From positions 57,852,222 to 57,916,221 of the forward strand of contig NC_030677.2 in the NCBI RefSeq assembly GCF_000004195.4: DNA of 64,000 nt, read 5' to 3'. The position numbers and the translations under genes are program-made. Of this stretch, positions 1 through 10,192 are shown piece after piece. The number at the start of each line of letters is the position of its first letter. Within the stretch, counting starts at the first letter, position 1. The notes under the pieces are model-generated. The model made no database searches. It saw only the letters and a program-made list of their open reading frames with translations, and was not told where the DNA came from. The stretch is from Xenopus tropicalis (taxonomy: Eukaryota; Chordata; Amphibia; Anura; Pipidae).

Positions 1-162
1 TTAAACCAGTTAACAGTTATATCCTGTGGGTCAATCGCTTGCTAACTTGCTCTAAAGGTATGTTACGTTGGGTGCAGTACAGTACAATAGATGAGAATAG
101 AAAATCAAGCTGTTTATTGCTTTTTCCCCCTCATTTATCAATTTTTGAGTTTGCGAATTTTA

Positions 163-298
163 GGGGCCCATTTACTAATTATGAGATTTTTTTTTTTAGA
201 TTTACTATGGTGACCTTTTTTCCCACACAATCTTTTAATGTCTGACATTTCAGACATTCAAGGAAATGCATTTGGTCAAATTATAGTAAATCTGCCCC
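163..298. mobile_element. Small MITE with TTA target duplication
   Basis: This 136-bp element starts GGGGCCCATTTACTA and ends with the inverse TAGTAAATCTGCCCC. TTA lies on both sides (160-162 and 299-301). The 3-bp TTA duplication and end sequence match several other elements in this window (2509, 11432, 38840), so they form one superfamily-like group, perhaps PIF/Harbinger-like by duplication length. It has no coding capacity. Confidence 0.6.
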
Positions 299-300
299 TT

Positions 301-888
301 AGAGTTTTTATCTCTACTTCGAATAAACTCACACTTTGAAACTCAAATATATGATTTATTAAAAAATCTGAATATGAAAAATTTGACTTATAAAAAATTA
401 TGTACTCAAAACTAAAATCCCTCAAATTTGTGAGTTTACAAGCTCAAAAAAAAAAACTTGAAAACTCAAAAATCTAAAAATAAACAAAATGGCTTGAATT
501 TTGCCCAGGTCAACTCCCACTGACTACAGCGTGAACTCACAAGCTTTTAGATGCTGAAGTTTTATATTTAAGTTTTTTGCACTTTATAAATATTGAAAAT
601 TTTGTGTAAAAAATTAGAATTTTAATGTTAATAAATCACACCCCAAATCTAATGATTTTAAAGATTTTGGAAAAATCTGCCACAGAGTTTCTTTACCTTT
701 CTCTTAGGGGGACCAGCTTTGTAACCCCCATATTGCATTAATTACTACTTTCTGTTGTAGGAAAAATGTTCAGATTTTTGCAGGGGATAATAAAGACAAA
801 TGCCGTCTCAGGGTCTTATTTTGGATCTCGAACCCATAGGTTAAGAATCCATGAGTTAGAGAAAGAACTTAAATTATTTTAAAAATAT
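301..888. other. AT-rich stretch without gene
   Basis: Very AT-rich sequence with many short A-runs. Phrases such as ACTCAAAAATCT resemble the interior of the TTA-flanked MITEs, so it may hold an old degraded copy. No ORF, hairpin or gene signal was seen. Confidence 0.4.
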
Positions 889-983
889 TTAAAGAGACAG
901 CTCACCTTTAAATTAACCTTTATTATGATGTACGTAGACATTCATATTCTAAGACTATTTGCTACTGGGTTCCATTTTGTTTT

Positions 984-1470
984 TTAAAGGGGACCTGTCA
1001 CCACAAGAAATAATTCAAAATGTATTTCTATCATGTTAGTTGAGCAAAATAAACTTCATTTACACCATATAAATTATGTAAATAATGTTTTCTACCGTCT
1101 TGGAATTACACAATCACAGCAAGCAGGCAGCTGCCATTTTGTGGACACTGTTAGTAAGGCAAGCTTTGCATCACACGGAAATCTTGTTTATGTAATAGAA
1201 TAGAGGACCTGATGCCCATGCACTGGCTTCACAATTAGATGGTGTGGAGGGAGGGGAAAAGTAAGAATTGCAGTGACATCTAGGAAGTGTTGAATGGAAA
1301 GTTAAAATAATTGTCTGCCCAAGCAATATATGATTGACAGCTGGGATTTTTAAATGCCTTTATAATGGGTATGGGTCTGTTAATAAAAAACGGAATTTGG
1401 GTTTCAAGTTTAATTTAAAAAGGACTTTTATTATACAGCTTTTTATGTCTGGGTGACAAGTCCTCTTTAA
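984..1470. mobile_element. TTAA-flanked MITE nested in the T2-like element
   Basis: The 487-bp element starts TTAAAGGGGACCTGTCACC and ends GGTGACAAGTCCTCTTTAA, a 19-bp inverted end with few mismatches. TTAA is present at both ends. Outside it, the host T2-like sequence resumes at 1471. The middle has no recognisable ORF. Confidence 0.75.
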
Positions 1471-1775
1471 TGGTCTTTGAATTATTAAGCTTTTTGTTCA
1501 GCAAATATCGAATATTTGCTAGGGCACAGTTAATCCTAGCAACCTGGAAGTGGTTTGAATGACAGACTGGTGGATGAATAAGAGAGGGCCTGCAGAGAAA
1601 GGGAAGTAGTACAAATGAACAATAACAAATAAATTGTAGCCTCACAGAGCAATAGTTCTGCTGGGGGTTAGTGACCCCCATTCTAAAGCCAGAAAGAAGA
1701 GAAATAAAAAGAAATAATTCAAAAACTAAAAATGAATACCAACTGAAAAGTTGCTAAGCATAGGACATTCTAAAG

Positions 1776-2064
1776 CAGGGCGCAGGTCACGCCCTCCTCC
1801 ACATCGCATCCGGCATCCTTGGCACCCACCCTACCTTGCCCCTGCGCTCGGCGGATAGAAGACGTGTTCTAAGCCTTAGAACGTGTCTTTTATCCGCCGA
1901 GCGCAGGCCACGCCCTCCTCTGCATCGCATCCGGCATCCTTGGGACCCACCCTACCTTGCCCCGCAGCATCCGCGGCCAAACATATTGTATGACTCTCAC
2001 AGAATTACATTTTAAAATATGTGGTGTTTATGGCTCTCTCAGCCAAAAAGGTTCCCGACCCCTT
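1776..2064. mobile_element. hAT-like insertion with GC-rich interior
   Basis: It is flanked by TTCTAAAG (1768-1775) and TTCTAAAC (2065-2072), a 7-of-8 match as expected for an 8-bp hAT duplication. The right end reads GGTTCCCGACCCC, a hAT-type terminus, preceded by an AT-rich hAT-like tail (1980-2050). The left end matches the right poorly, so it may be rearranged. The left two-thirds is GC-rich and holds a direct repeat and a hairpin, listed separately. Confidence 0.55.
1780..1963. repeat. GC-rich 121-bp duplication containing a 33-bp-arm hairpin
   Basis: About 62 bp at 1780-1841 recur at 1901-1963 with few changes (both hold CATCGCATCCGGCATCCTTG). Between them, 1841-1873 and 1875-1907 are inverted copies (33 bp, 3 mismatches, 1-nt loop). 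The three mismatches are all transitions. CpG density is far above the surroundings. Confidence 0.8.
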
Positions 2065-2106
2065 TTCTAAACTATTCTAAAAGTTAAAGGTGAACTACCC
2101 CTTTAA

Positions 2107-2427
2107 AACAGGGAAAGATCCACTTGATAAATCTTGTCGTAATATACAGGTTGTGTCTGGGGGGCATTTCCAAATCCCCAAGCACTTTTGTGGGGGCAGA
2201 TAACACTATATGGGTACAATGGATACACATTATTTTGCAGCTTTGTTGTGAGCCTATTGGGTGACTATGGCAGTGTCTGTATGCAAAAATAGAAAGGTTT
2301 TCAATTCTGTATGAAAGTTATGAGCATATTTATTAACACTGGAGAGAAAAATCACCTGTGAAGAGATTAATATCATCATTTCATACATTTGGATTGTAAC
2401 CTTCATGTATAAAATTGCAGTTTGCTA
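2107..2427. other. Low-copy stretch, no feature seen
   Basis: Ordinary AT-rich sequence between two MITEs. I see no ORF, inverted repeat or gene signal in it. Confidence 0.4.
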
Positions 2428-2905
2428 TACAGGTATGGGACCTGTTCCAGAATGCTTGGGACATGGGATTTTAAGGGATCTTTCCATAATTTGGATCTCC
2501 ATACATTAAGGTGCCCATTTACTAGCAGTCTTATTCCCCCCCTATTAAGAATTTTTAAGTGCTAAAAGTCAAAGAATAAAAAGTCGTAACGTTTTCGAGA
2601 TCTACTATGCGACAAAAAAGCTATAAATCAATGGCAGATGTCCTTTCACTTCCCCTGGAGGACCCTTCTTTGTTTCAAATCTTTAGAGGTTTTTACATTT
2701 TTGACACTGGTTTTTTAGTGTCAGACATTCCTGAAAAGGAGTTTATTCAAATTTTTTAAAAAATTGAGAAATGTTAGCGCTTTAGCAAATCTGCCTTTTA
2801 GTTTGCTAAAAATCATTTAAACAGTCAATGCCTCCAATAAAGATTAATTACATTTTAGTTTGGATCACATACAACATACATGTTATTATTGCAGAGAAAA
2901 AGGAA
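2428..2905 (+). mobile_element. CAGGTAT-type MITE split by another MITE
   Basis: The left part (CAGGTATGGGACCTG onward) and the part from 2801 (ATCATTTAAACAGTCAATGCC through GAGAAAAAGGAAATCAT) belong to a family present about ten times in this window. The family is about 310-340 bp, flanked by TA, with ends CAGGTAT...ATACCTG. The right end is not recognisable here. A second MITE occupies 2509-2797. Confidence 0.65.
2509..2797. mobile_element. TTA-flanked MITE inserted in the CAGGTAT MITE
   Basis: It starts AGGTGCCCATTTACTAG and ends TAGCAAATCTGCCTT, with TTA at 2506-2508 and 2798-2800. Removing it plus one TTA restores the host phrase seen in intact copies (compare 25430 and 59390). The interior resembles the MITEs at 33.5 and 43.7 kb. 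Confidence 0.65.
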
Positions 2906-3981
2906 ATCATATATGAGCTTATTCAAATTTTTAAAAAGAAAAAAAATTAGAAAAGTTAGAATTTTAGTGAATCTTAAGTATAAACTACTCCTACTAATAA
3001 TAGGCTGAAGGAAAGAAATGATTGCCAGTAAAAACTAGTCAGGAATTAAGGACAAAGTAATCCATATTTTTCCAAAACAAATACAGTATATATAAGAAAC
3101 AGACATGTAATGTAATGACTTATATTTGTTTAATCAGGGCCACTATCAAGGGAGGGGGGGTACAGGGGGTGCTGCAGTCAGAGGCCCCATAGCAAATGGG
3201 GGCCCAGAGGTAGAAAAACACAATTGACAGGGTTTGTGTGGATCATGGGTGGAGTTTGGACATAGTTGGGGAGTGGATGGGGCAGATCAGAAGCATGGCT
3301 ATGTATTTTTTCATTGGGGCTCCATTTTCATTGTTGACCACCTATAAAGCCCAGGGACCAGTGAGCAAATCATTGGGGCTCCCTGGGGGAGGGCCCTGGT
3401 AACTTAGTAGTATGGGGTGCTTTTCAGTATACAACTTTGCTGAAACAAAAGACTTTTAGACTTGATTTTAAAGTGTTTTAATGATTTTTTTTTATTGCTT
3501 GCTGTAGTTTTGTGCAAATGAAATATTTCATTGTACACAAATCTATAACAGTTGTGGTGCTCTCTAAAATGTTTCAGATATTGCTAATGGAAAAACATGT
3601 TCTTTTTCATTTAAACAGCAAATGAGATATGAAACGTTTAATTTCCCCATGGGCTCACAAAACATTTAATAAACAACAAGGCTCAGGCATTTCATTACAT
3701 GTACAATACACACAATTCCACTATAATAAAATTCAAAATTCAGCGATCCCAATAGCTTTAAAAGGAATTACACTTTAGACCGTATCTGACATATATGAAT
3801 ATGGAAACATGCTTTACACCCTGATAAGTATAAAAATGAAGTGTTCATAGCAATTATATCACAAAACTGGCACATACGAAAATGCTGCTGGTGCTTCATT
3901 AGATTTAGAACGAGGTAGCAATATTTTACTTGTGGAATGCTCATAATTGGTGCAGGTCTACAGAAAATATTTTGTACTATA
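2906..3981. other. Low-copy DNA with a G-rich segment
   Basis: AT-rich sequence with no ORF. From 3138 to 3420 the composition changes to G-rich, with runs such as GGGAGGGGGGGT and GGGGGCCC. This resembles a dispersed repeat, but I cannot name it and found no second copy in the window. Confidence 0.35.
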
Positions 3982-4290
3982 TACAGTGGAGGAAATAATT
4001 ATTTGACCCCTCACTGATTTTGTAAGTTTGTCCAATGACAAAGAAATGAAAAGTCTCAGAACAGTATCATTTCAATGGTAGGTTTATTTTAACAGTGGCA
4101 GATAGCACATCAAAAGGAAAATCGAAAAAATAACTTTAAATAAAAGATAGCAACTGATTTGCATTTCATTGAGTGAAATAAGTTTTTGAACCCCCTACCA
4201 ACCATTAAGAGTTCTGGCTCCCACAGAGTGGTTAGACACTTCTACTCAATTAGTCAACCTCATTAAGGACACCTGTCTTAACTAGTCACC

Positions 4291-4300
4291 TGTATAAAAG
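4291..4300 (+). promoter_or_regulatory. TATA-like box upstream of the Tc1 transposase
   Basis: TGTATAAAAG lies 49-58 bp before the transposase ATG, between the left inverted repeat and the ORF. Position and sequence fit a core promoter carried by the element. The ATG at 4350 has A at -3 and G at +4, a good vertebrate start context. Promoter activity itself is inferred. Confidence 0.45.
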
Positions 4301-4349
4301 ACACCTGTCCACAGAATCAATCAATCAAGCAGACTCCAAACTCTCCAAC

Positions 4350-5372
4350 ATGGGAAAGACCAAAGAGCTGTCCAAGGATGTCAGAGACAAAATTGTAGAC
4401 CTGCACAAGGCTGGAATGGGCTACAAAACCATTAGCAAGAAGCTGGGAGAGAAGGTGACAACTGTTGGTGCGATTGTTCGAAAATGGAAGGAGCACAAAA
4501 TGACCATCAATCGACCTCGCTCTGGGGCTCCACGCAAGATCTCACCTCGTGGGGTGTCAATAATTCTGAGAAAGGTGAAAAAGCATCCTAGAACTACACG
4601 GGAGGAGTTAGTTAATGACCTCAAATTAGCAGGGACCACAGTCACCAAGAAAACCATTGGAAACACATTACACCGCAATGGATTAAAATCCTGCAGGGCT
4701 CGCAAGGTCCCCCTGCTCAAGAAGGCACATGTGCAGGCCCGTCTGAAGTTTGCCAATGAACACCTGAATGATTCTGTGAGTGACTGGGAGAAGGTGCTGT
4801 GGTCTGATGAGACCAAAATAGAGCTCTTTGGCATTAACTCAACTCGCTGTGTTTGGAGGAAGAAAAATGCTGCCTATGACCCCCAAAACACCGTCCCCAC
4901 CGTCAAGCATGGGGGTGGAAACATTTTGCTTTGGGGGTGTTTTTCTGCTAAGGGCACAGGACAACTTATTCGCATTAACGGGAAAATGGACGGAGCCATG
5001 TATCGTGAAATCCTGAACGACAACCTCCTTCCCTCTGCCAGGAAACTGAAAATGGGTCGTGGATGGGTGTTCCAGCACGACAATGACCCAAAACATACAG
5101 CAAAGGCAACAAAGGAGTGGCTCAAGAAGAAGCACATTAAGGTCATGGAGTGGCCTAGTCAGTCTCCGGACCTTAATCCAATAGAAAACCTATGGAGGGA
5201 GCTCAAGCTCAGAGTTGCACAGAGACAGCCTCGAAACCTTAGGGATTTAGAGATGATCTGCAAAGAGGAGTGGACCAACATTCCTCCTAAAATGTGCGCA
5301 AACTTGGTCATCAATTACAAGAAACGTTTGACCTCTGTGCTTGCAAACAAGGGTTTTTCCACTAAGTATTAA
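4350..5372 (+). CDS. Tc1/mariner DD34E transposase, full length
   Basis: This 340-aa protein would cut and join the element's ends at TA sites in the nucleus. The N-terminal third (about 1-110) has the paired-like double helix-turn-helix pattern ([12 protein letters not shown] at 23-34), with the basic hook RPRSGAPRK at 55-63 between the two DNA-binding subdomains. The catalytic RNase H-like domain has D153 (in WSDETK), D244 (in HDNDPKHT) and E279 (in [11 protein letters not shown]), with 34 residues between D244 and E279. The length and all three positions match Sleeping Beauty as I recall it. Glycine-rich [14 protein letters not shown] at 186-199 is the usual family box. The start is chosen for the strong ATG context and family length. 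AATAAA at 5494-5499, inside the right inverted repeat, could serve as polyadenylation signal. I see no frameshift or missing key residue, so it is a candidate functional enzyme. Confidence 0.93.
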   Translation: MGKTKELSKDVRDKIVDLHKAGMGYKTISKKLGEKVTTVGAIVRKWKEHKMTINRPRSGAPRKISPRGVSIILRKVKKHPRTTREELVNDLKLAGTTVTKKTIGNTLHRNGLKSCRARKVPLLKKAHVQARLKFANEHLNDSVSDWEKVLWSDETKIELFGINSTRCVWRKKNAAYDPQNTVPTVKHGGGNILLWGCFSAKGTGQLIRINGKMDGAMYREILNDNLLPSARKLKMGRGWVFQHDNDPKHTAKATKEWLKKKHIKVMEWPSQSPDLNPIENLWRELKLRVAQRQPRNLRDLEMICKEEWTNIPPKMCANLVINYKKRLTSVLANKGFSTKY

Positions 5373-5598
5373 GTCTTTTTTTGTTAGAGGGTTCAAAAAC
5401 TTATTTCACTCAATGAAATGCAAATCAGTTGCTATCTTTTATTTAAAGTTATTTTTTCGATTTTCCTTTTGATGTGCTATCTGCCACTGTTAAAATAAAC
5501 CTACCATTGAAATGATACTGTTCTGAGACTTTTCATTTCTTTGTCATTGGACAAACTTACAAAATCAGTGAGGGGTCAAATAATTATTTCCTCCACTG

Positions 5599-5814
5599 TA
5601 TATACCTGTAGGGTTGGTCAAGGGCTTATTGTGAATGCATTATGAGGAGTTTGATCAACTCCTAGTCAGGCATTCCATAGGAATCATTCTCAGCCATGCA
5701 CTTCATAGAGCTGCACCTAGGATGTTTTTTAGGGCATATATAAATATCTGAGGCATGGAAATGCCCACAATGTTAATTCATGTACCTTCAACATATTACA
5801 GTATACATATATAC

Positions 5815-5848
<34 letters not shown>

Positions 5849-7181
5849 GTTCACATTCTTACAAACCTTCTAAACTGCACATGTGCGGTTTTCTTCAGCA
5901 ATTTGTTTTTAGTAGTCTACTACCAGTTACAAAATAAAAACAAAGATCTCAGGTTGCTAGTGGAACAACAATGATGACATATATCATCAATCTTCATAAA
6001 TTCACCCCAGTGGGTATCTTGTTTATAGTAAGAGACAGTACTACTGTATCTTGTTGATTCTAAAGGTGCTGGAGGTTAATGTATGCATTACTTAACCTTA
6101 AAGATGACATATTGTGGGAAAAAAATATTATGCCAATAAATTGTACTAATCTGAATTTAGAAAGAATGTGCGTTAAAAAGTAATGTCAGCTAGGCTGACC
6201 TGATGGAACTGAAGCCTGTATTTGCTTGTGTGACTGCAGGGCTGTGAATGGCTATCCCCTCCTACTGTCCTTTTGGCAGGGACAATTAGTACACACCCAC
6301 CACTTATTTGAAACACAGACAGGGACTTGAGAGGATCTCTAGCGAGCTCCAATAAATGGTTTAACCAGCACCATACATTATTCATAATTGCCTACAAGAT
6401 TCGTTTTTTTTTTTTTATTCTAAATGTCTCCTTTAGCCTAACCTAACCTTTCCCTTCTTAACCCAGGTCCAACCCAGAATGAGTCTGACAAGGAACTTTT
6501 ATACCTATGCCGACCAGTCCTCTATTGTGACATTAGAGGGGGTTGCCTTGGTACCACATTTTCCAACCAAAACTTACTGTGCACTGCAGTTGGAAAGAAA
6601 CAATCCATGCGTTGATAAACAGAACACTCTTTAGGGACTCATGTGGGGTTTCAAGCAAAAATACTCTTAAATAATATTATTATTATTCTTAAATAATAAA
6701 AAGTTCAGTAAATTTGACAAACTTTTTCTTATTTAAGAAAGTCCGCTATGGAAAAAGTTTTTTTCCCCCAAATCCCCACATGTTCCTTAACTCACGCAGG
6801 GTTTTCTTTATGATTGTTTGATCTAATGGGCTCGAGCAATCATAAATCTGACTCTAAATGGGAGAGTTATGAAAAATTTTGTAATTCTTAATGCAAAAAG
6901 AGCAAATATAAATATTATACGTAAATATGTTTTTTCCCAGTATGGAACCCAAGATGGCTCATGGTATATATAGGTATAATATTTCCGTAAATGTCTGTTT
7001 CATTTTGTAAGGTGAGTGCGTTTCTAGTTCCAAATGTTCTCACAAAAATCGTGCAATTGGTGTTTAAGGGCTTGTGATTGACTGAGAACAAAGGAAGCTA
7101 GTTAGACCCTCATGGATGGCTCTTCCTGAGTAGTCCTTCTCCTGTCAACCACTACTAACCATATCAAACAGTGCGTAGTCC
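5599..7181. other. Low-copy DNA after the Tc1 element
   Basis: No gene recognised. It includes a perfect AT palindrome (5813-5850, listed separately) and otherwise unremarkable AT-rich sequence. Confidence 0.4.
5813..5850. repeat. AT dinucleotide run inside a perfect palindrome
   Basis: A run of AT repeats is bounded by ACCCTTAT on the left and ATAAGGGT on the right, making a 38-bp perfect palindrome that could extrude as a cruciform. Nothing around it suggests a gene. Confidence 0.85.
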
Positions 7182-7613
7182 TCACTCTACAAATGGAAAA
7201 GCATCTGCTTGTTCCGAGCCTCCCAAGAGCTTGTTCAAGTCATTTGTTCGATTTAAGTCAGGCACCGTCATTTTTCTTTGCAGCACTTCACAGAAATATA
7301 TCCTGCTAAATGCTTCAACCATCTGAGAAGCACTAGGCAGGCTGCAGGCTCCATTAATAATGCATCCATGCTTATCAATAGATTTAGACAACTGGTATTT
7401 CAGAAGTGTTTTTCATGCCAGTTAAGTTCATTCTGTCAGCTCCTTGATGTAGATATTATATCCTACTGTGTTGTGATTGCCAGAGGTGCAGGAAGTATTT
7501 CCGAGCTGCCTTCTTCTTTCCTTGGAGTAATCCTTCATAGATCGCATTTTGAAATCCATCCAGTATATATGATGTTTCCCTTCTCCACGCTTTGCCGCAC
7601 TAAAATCAAGCAA
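7182..7613 (-). pseudogene. Decayed coding-like stretch, unidentified
   Basis: On the minus strand two open stretches follow each other: 7613-7428 and 7391-7182. The first ends in the stop after IYIKELTE. The second reads KSIDKHGCIINGACSLPSAS and stays open to a stop after ADAFPFVE. A third frame is open across part of the first stretch (IYEGLLQGKKKAARKYFLHL), so frameshifts would be needed to join a protein. Amino-acid composition is balanced and unlike translated AT-rich noise. Just before the first stretch the minus strand reads TTGCTTGATTTTAG, which could be a splice acceptor. I do not recognise the family. It may be a processed pseudogene, a repeat-borne fragment, or chance. Confidence 0.22.
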
Positions 7614-7619
7614 AGATAA

Positions 7620-8920
7620 GTAATTTAAAAAGCTAAAATAAAATCAATGTTGGTGCAATGTGCTGATTTCTGTTTAAGAAAGTCTCATGACTTTACTTCT
7701 ACTGTATTTTTGTAATGTCACACATCAATCTTCTGTAGTTGCGGATATTCACCAAAAGTTATAGGCTTGTTGTAATCCATACATAAGACGTCAATATGCT
7801 CAAGTGCATTTCAACGGAAAATGTATAATTCATTAAAAACAGAAATAAAGAACAAGTGTTTTAGGGTTAGCATGAGTATACCTTCTGGGAAGCTAGTGTC
7901 TTCTCTGCTCCAGTACTGTAATAGTCTACTTAATTAACAGGATTGTTCCCAATTGACTGGGGTCTTGTTTATTGAATACTGCATTGGAGTTGTTGCTGAG
8001 GTCCCACTGCCCATTTCTTCATAGCAAAACCATGCTATACAGGCACTGATTAGTGGGGCCAAGTAGGAGCAGCAGCCTCCTGGCAACCACTTTTCGCAAG
8101 TGCATATCTAACTGGACTGGTAGAAGCTTTTATACCTATTTAGCAACCAAACACACTCATGGGGGCTAAAGACTGAAATATATACAGTATGTATCTCTTA
8201 CTTCTGAACATAGAAAAGCAACAGGACACCTGTAGCCCTCAACAATGGCTACCCAAGATTCTGATTCCTTTATTCACATTGAACAGACCCTCTGACAACA
8301 TGGGAACGTTGTATTAAAAGCATTCTTTGCCCTTTAATACCTAAAACAGCTTTAACTGTGATGTTTAATAACTTTTATCTTTTTATTCATCGAGTTCCAG
8401 TTTATTGTGCCAAGCTACAAAGCTGTACACTTGGAAACAAACATGAAGCCACTTCAGGCAATACCCAGAACAAATCAATACAAATGAGCGTGTGAAGCGC
8501 TGCTCCCTACAGGCATGCGTTGCTGCTAGTGTTTGTATTATATATAGTCATTTTCTGACACAATACAGGTTGAATTCTGGCTGAGTAAAGAGCTTTGTGG
8601 GAAATGACCTACAGTTAATATACTTAACACTTGACTTCTTTATTACTATTCCATATGTCTAGCACAATAACTTTCAGTTGCTGAGTATCATCACCTCTGC
8701 TGTGCAGTTTCCTTCAGTTCTGTAATATTAAAAACATACAAGCTGTGTCTTTACAGTTTTGTCATCTTTCATAATGCCTGCATCTATTTAACCATTACCT
8801 GGAAATAAGCTGGTTGTGGGCAGCAAATGCCCTAACTAAGGTAGGGGTGTGCAGGGTATAGATATTGGCTGATGCACCAATGAGAATTGGTGTAGGGGGC
8901 AAAGCAAGGTATACAGTTAC
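7620..8920. other. Low-copy DNA, no feature seen
   Basis: Unremarkable AT-rich sequence. No ORF with recognisable content, no inverted repeat ends and no tandem repeat were found. Confidence 0.4.
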
Positions 8921-9066
8921 CCCAATATGTAATAAAAGGCGTTAAGTTTGCCCAGTAGCAGTACCCATAGATGTTTGCTTTTAAACAGGTGACCCAGTAA
9001 ATGCTACCTGCTGATTGGTTACTATGGGTTACTGCTCCTGGGCAAACTTAGTACATTTCATGACAT
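8921..9066. mobile_element. Palindromic MITE (ATATGTAATAAAAGGC ends)
   Basis: It starts near ATATGTAATAAAAGGC then AAGTTTGCCCAG, and ends with the inverse CTGGGCAAACTTAGTA. The two halves are imperfect inverted copies (CTGATTGGTTACTATGGG). Relatives lie at 9761-9910 and 38521-38660, so it is a dispersed family. No ORF. Confidence 0.6.
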
Positions 9067-9760
9067 AACCCTCTAAGGATTTAAGCCAGGTCTGAGAAAT
9101 GAAAACGTCAAGTTAAAAGATAAAAAAAAAAGCTGTATATCAATGAAGTGTGAAGTTTCCTGAACACAGAATTATAATCAATAAACTGGTTCATATGAGT
9201 TATGGGTTTATGTTAAATACTGTATAAAGACACACATTCTTACTATAAGGATGCTTTGCAGCTGGGGTATATTTCAGCCACAGAAGTGGTTATGCCAAAA
9301 AGATGAAATAATAATGCTTTATATCCTAAGAAGTCTGGGCATGGGTAGTACTTAAGATTTATGGCCCAAGCAAATACTGGGTTTTGTAAAGAGAAAATGA
9401 ATATTATTTATACATTTTCAGTAGAACAATTTTATTTAACTGGTAGAAGAAACCATTAATATTCACCAAACTTTTGATCACATCTCATTTACTAAGCACT
9501 TGCAGCATTTTGAACCCTGCCCTGATTAAAACTGCGCTGGTGGCTGCAAGTCAGCCCATGTCAGAACGTCTCACATATTAGGGGCAGAGGATAAGATAGG
9601 GGCACCTATGCTCCCCCCCCCAATCAGCCCCTCATGAATACAGTGCTGCCACATGCCTGCAGCAATATATATATGGAGGAGAGCAGGACTTTCTAATGCA
9701 AAAAGAAATAGCAGTCTGCACCTTTTTTGTACTTTGATCCGCAAAGTACAAAAAGTTTTA
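9067..9760. other. Low-copy DNA, no feature seen
   Basis: Unremarkable sequence between two copies of the same MITE family. No ORF or repeat was recognised. Confidence 0.35.
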
Positions 9761-9910
9761 TATTATAAATGCACTAAGTTTGCCCGGTGCCATAAACCAT
9801 AGCAACCAATCAGCAGGCAGAATTTACTGGTCACCTGTTTAAAAGCACACATTTTATTGATTACTGTAGGTTACTGCGACTGGGAAAACATAGTGCCTTT
9901 TATTATAGTA
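9761..9910. mobile_element. Second copy of the palindromic GCCCAG MITE
   Basis: It carries GCACTAAGTTTGCCC near the left and the inverse-like AAAACATAGTGCCTTTTATTA at the right, with CATAGCAACCAATCAGCAGG and TTTACTGGTCACCTGTTTAAA inside. It is the same family as 8921-9066 and 38521-38660, but diverged. Confidence 0.55.
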
Positions 9911-9958
9911 TATATGTATATGAAGTTGTATTTTGTTTGGCTCCTGCAATATACCGTA

Positions 9959-10192
9959 ACTAGCGATGAGCTAATTTTTTGGGCAAAATTCTGCATTTTG
10001 TCACTGGCAAATTTTTTTGCAAACTGGCGCAAAAATTTGCAGTGACAAAAAGTGAGGAAAAAGTCACGGTCACATCAAAAAGGTTGTAGTTGCAGCAAGT
10101 ATGTTGCGGCCATGTCAAAAAGTTGTTTTGCAAATTTTTCAGCATTTTTGCAAATTTTCCGGCAAGGCAAAACGGGACAGATTCTTACCACT
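9959..10192. mobile_element. MITE-like repeat with GCGATGAGC end
   Basis: It begins AACTAGCGATGAGCTAA and ends GGGACAGATTCTTACCACTAA. The interior is built of short alternating phrases such as GCAAATTTTT and TGTCACTGGC. The ends recall a very common Xenopus repeat whose members begin with ACTAGCGATGGGCGAA, but that is from memory. No ORF. Confidence 0.45.

Larger units (their letters stand above)
889..2106. mobile_element. T2/Kolobok-like MITE with nested insertions
   Basis: The left end reads TTAAAGAGACAGCTCACCTTT and the right end AAAGGTGAACTACCCCTTTAA, giving inverted ends that include the TTAA target. The interior contains the phrase CCTAGCAACC and a CAGTGACCCCCAT-like segment also present at 39.5-39.8 kb, so both are the same family. 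Two further elements sit inside, at 984-1470 and 1776-2064. I recall that T2 MITEs in Xenopus have TTAA duplications and TTAAAGGRR ends. The family name is from memory. Confidence 0.75.
3984..5598 (+). mobile_element. Complete Tc1 transposon, intact and young
   Basis: The 1615-bp element is flanked by TA (3982-3983 and 5599-5600), the standard Tc1/mariner duplication. Its ends begin CAGTGGAGGAAATAATTATT. The terminal inverted repeats are about 210 bp (3984-4193 and 5389-5598), and by eye I find no mismatch along them. Long inverted repeats with one central transposase fit the IR/DR-type Tc1 architecture. Identical ends imply recent insertion. The single ORF is open for 340 codons. Confidence 0.93.

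Noticed and set aside
4421..5146. Several minus-strand and shifted-frame open frames of 62-137 codons inside the first Tc1
   Set aside because: They overlap the transposase coding sequence and are shadows of it.
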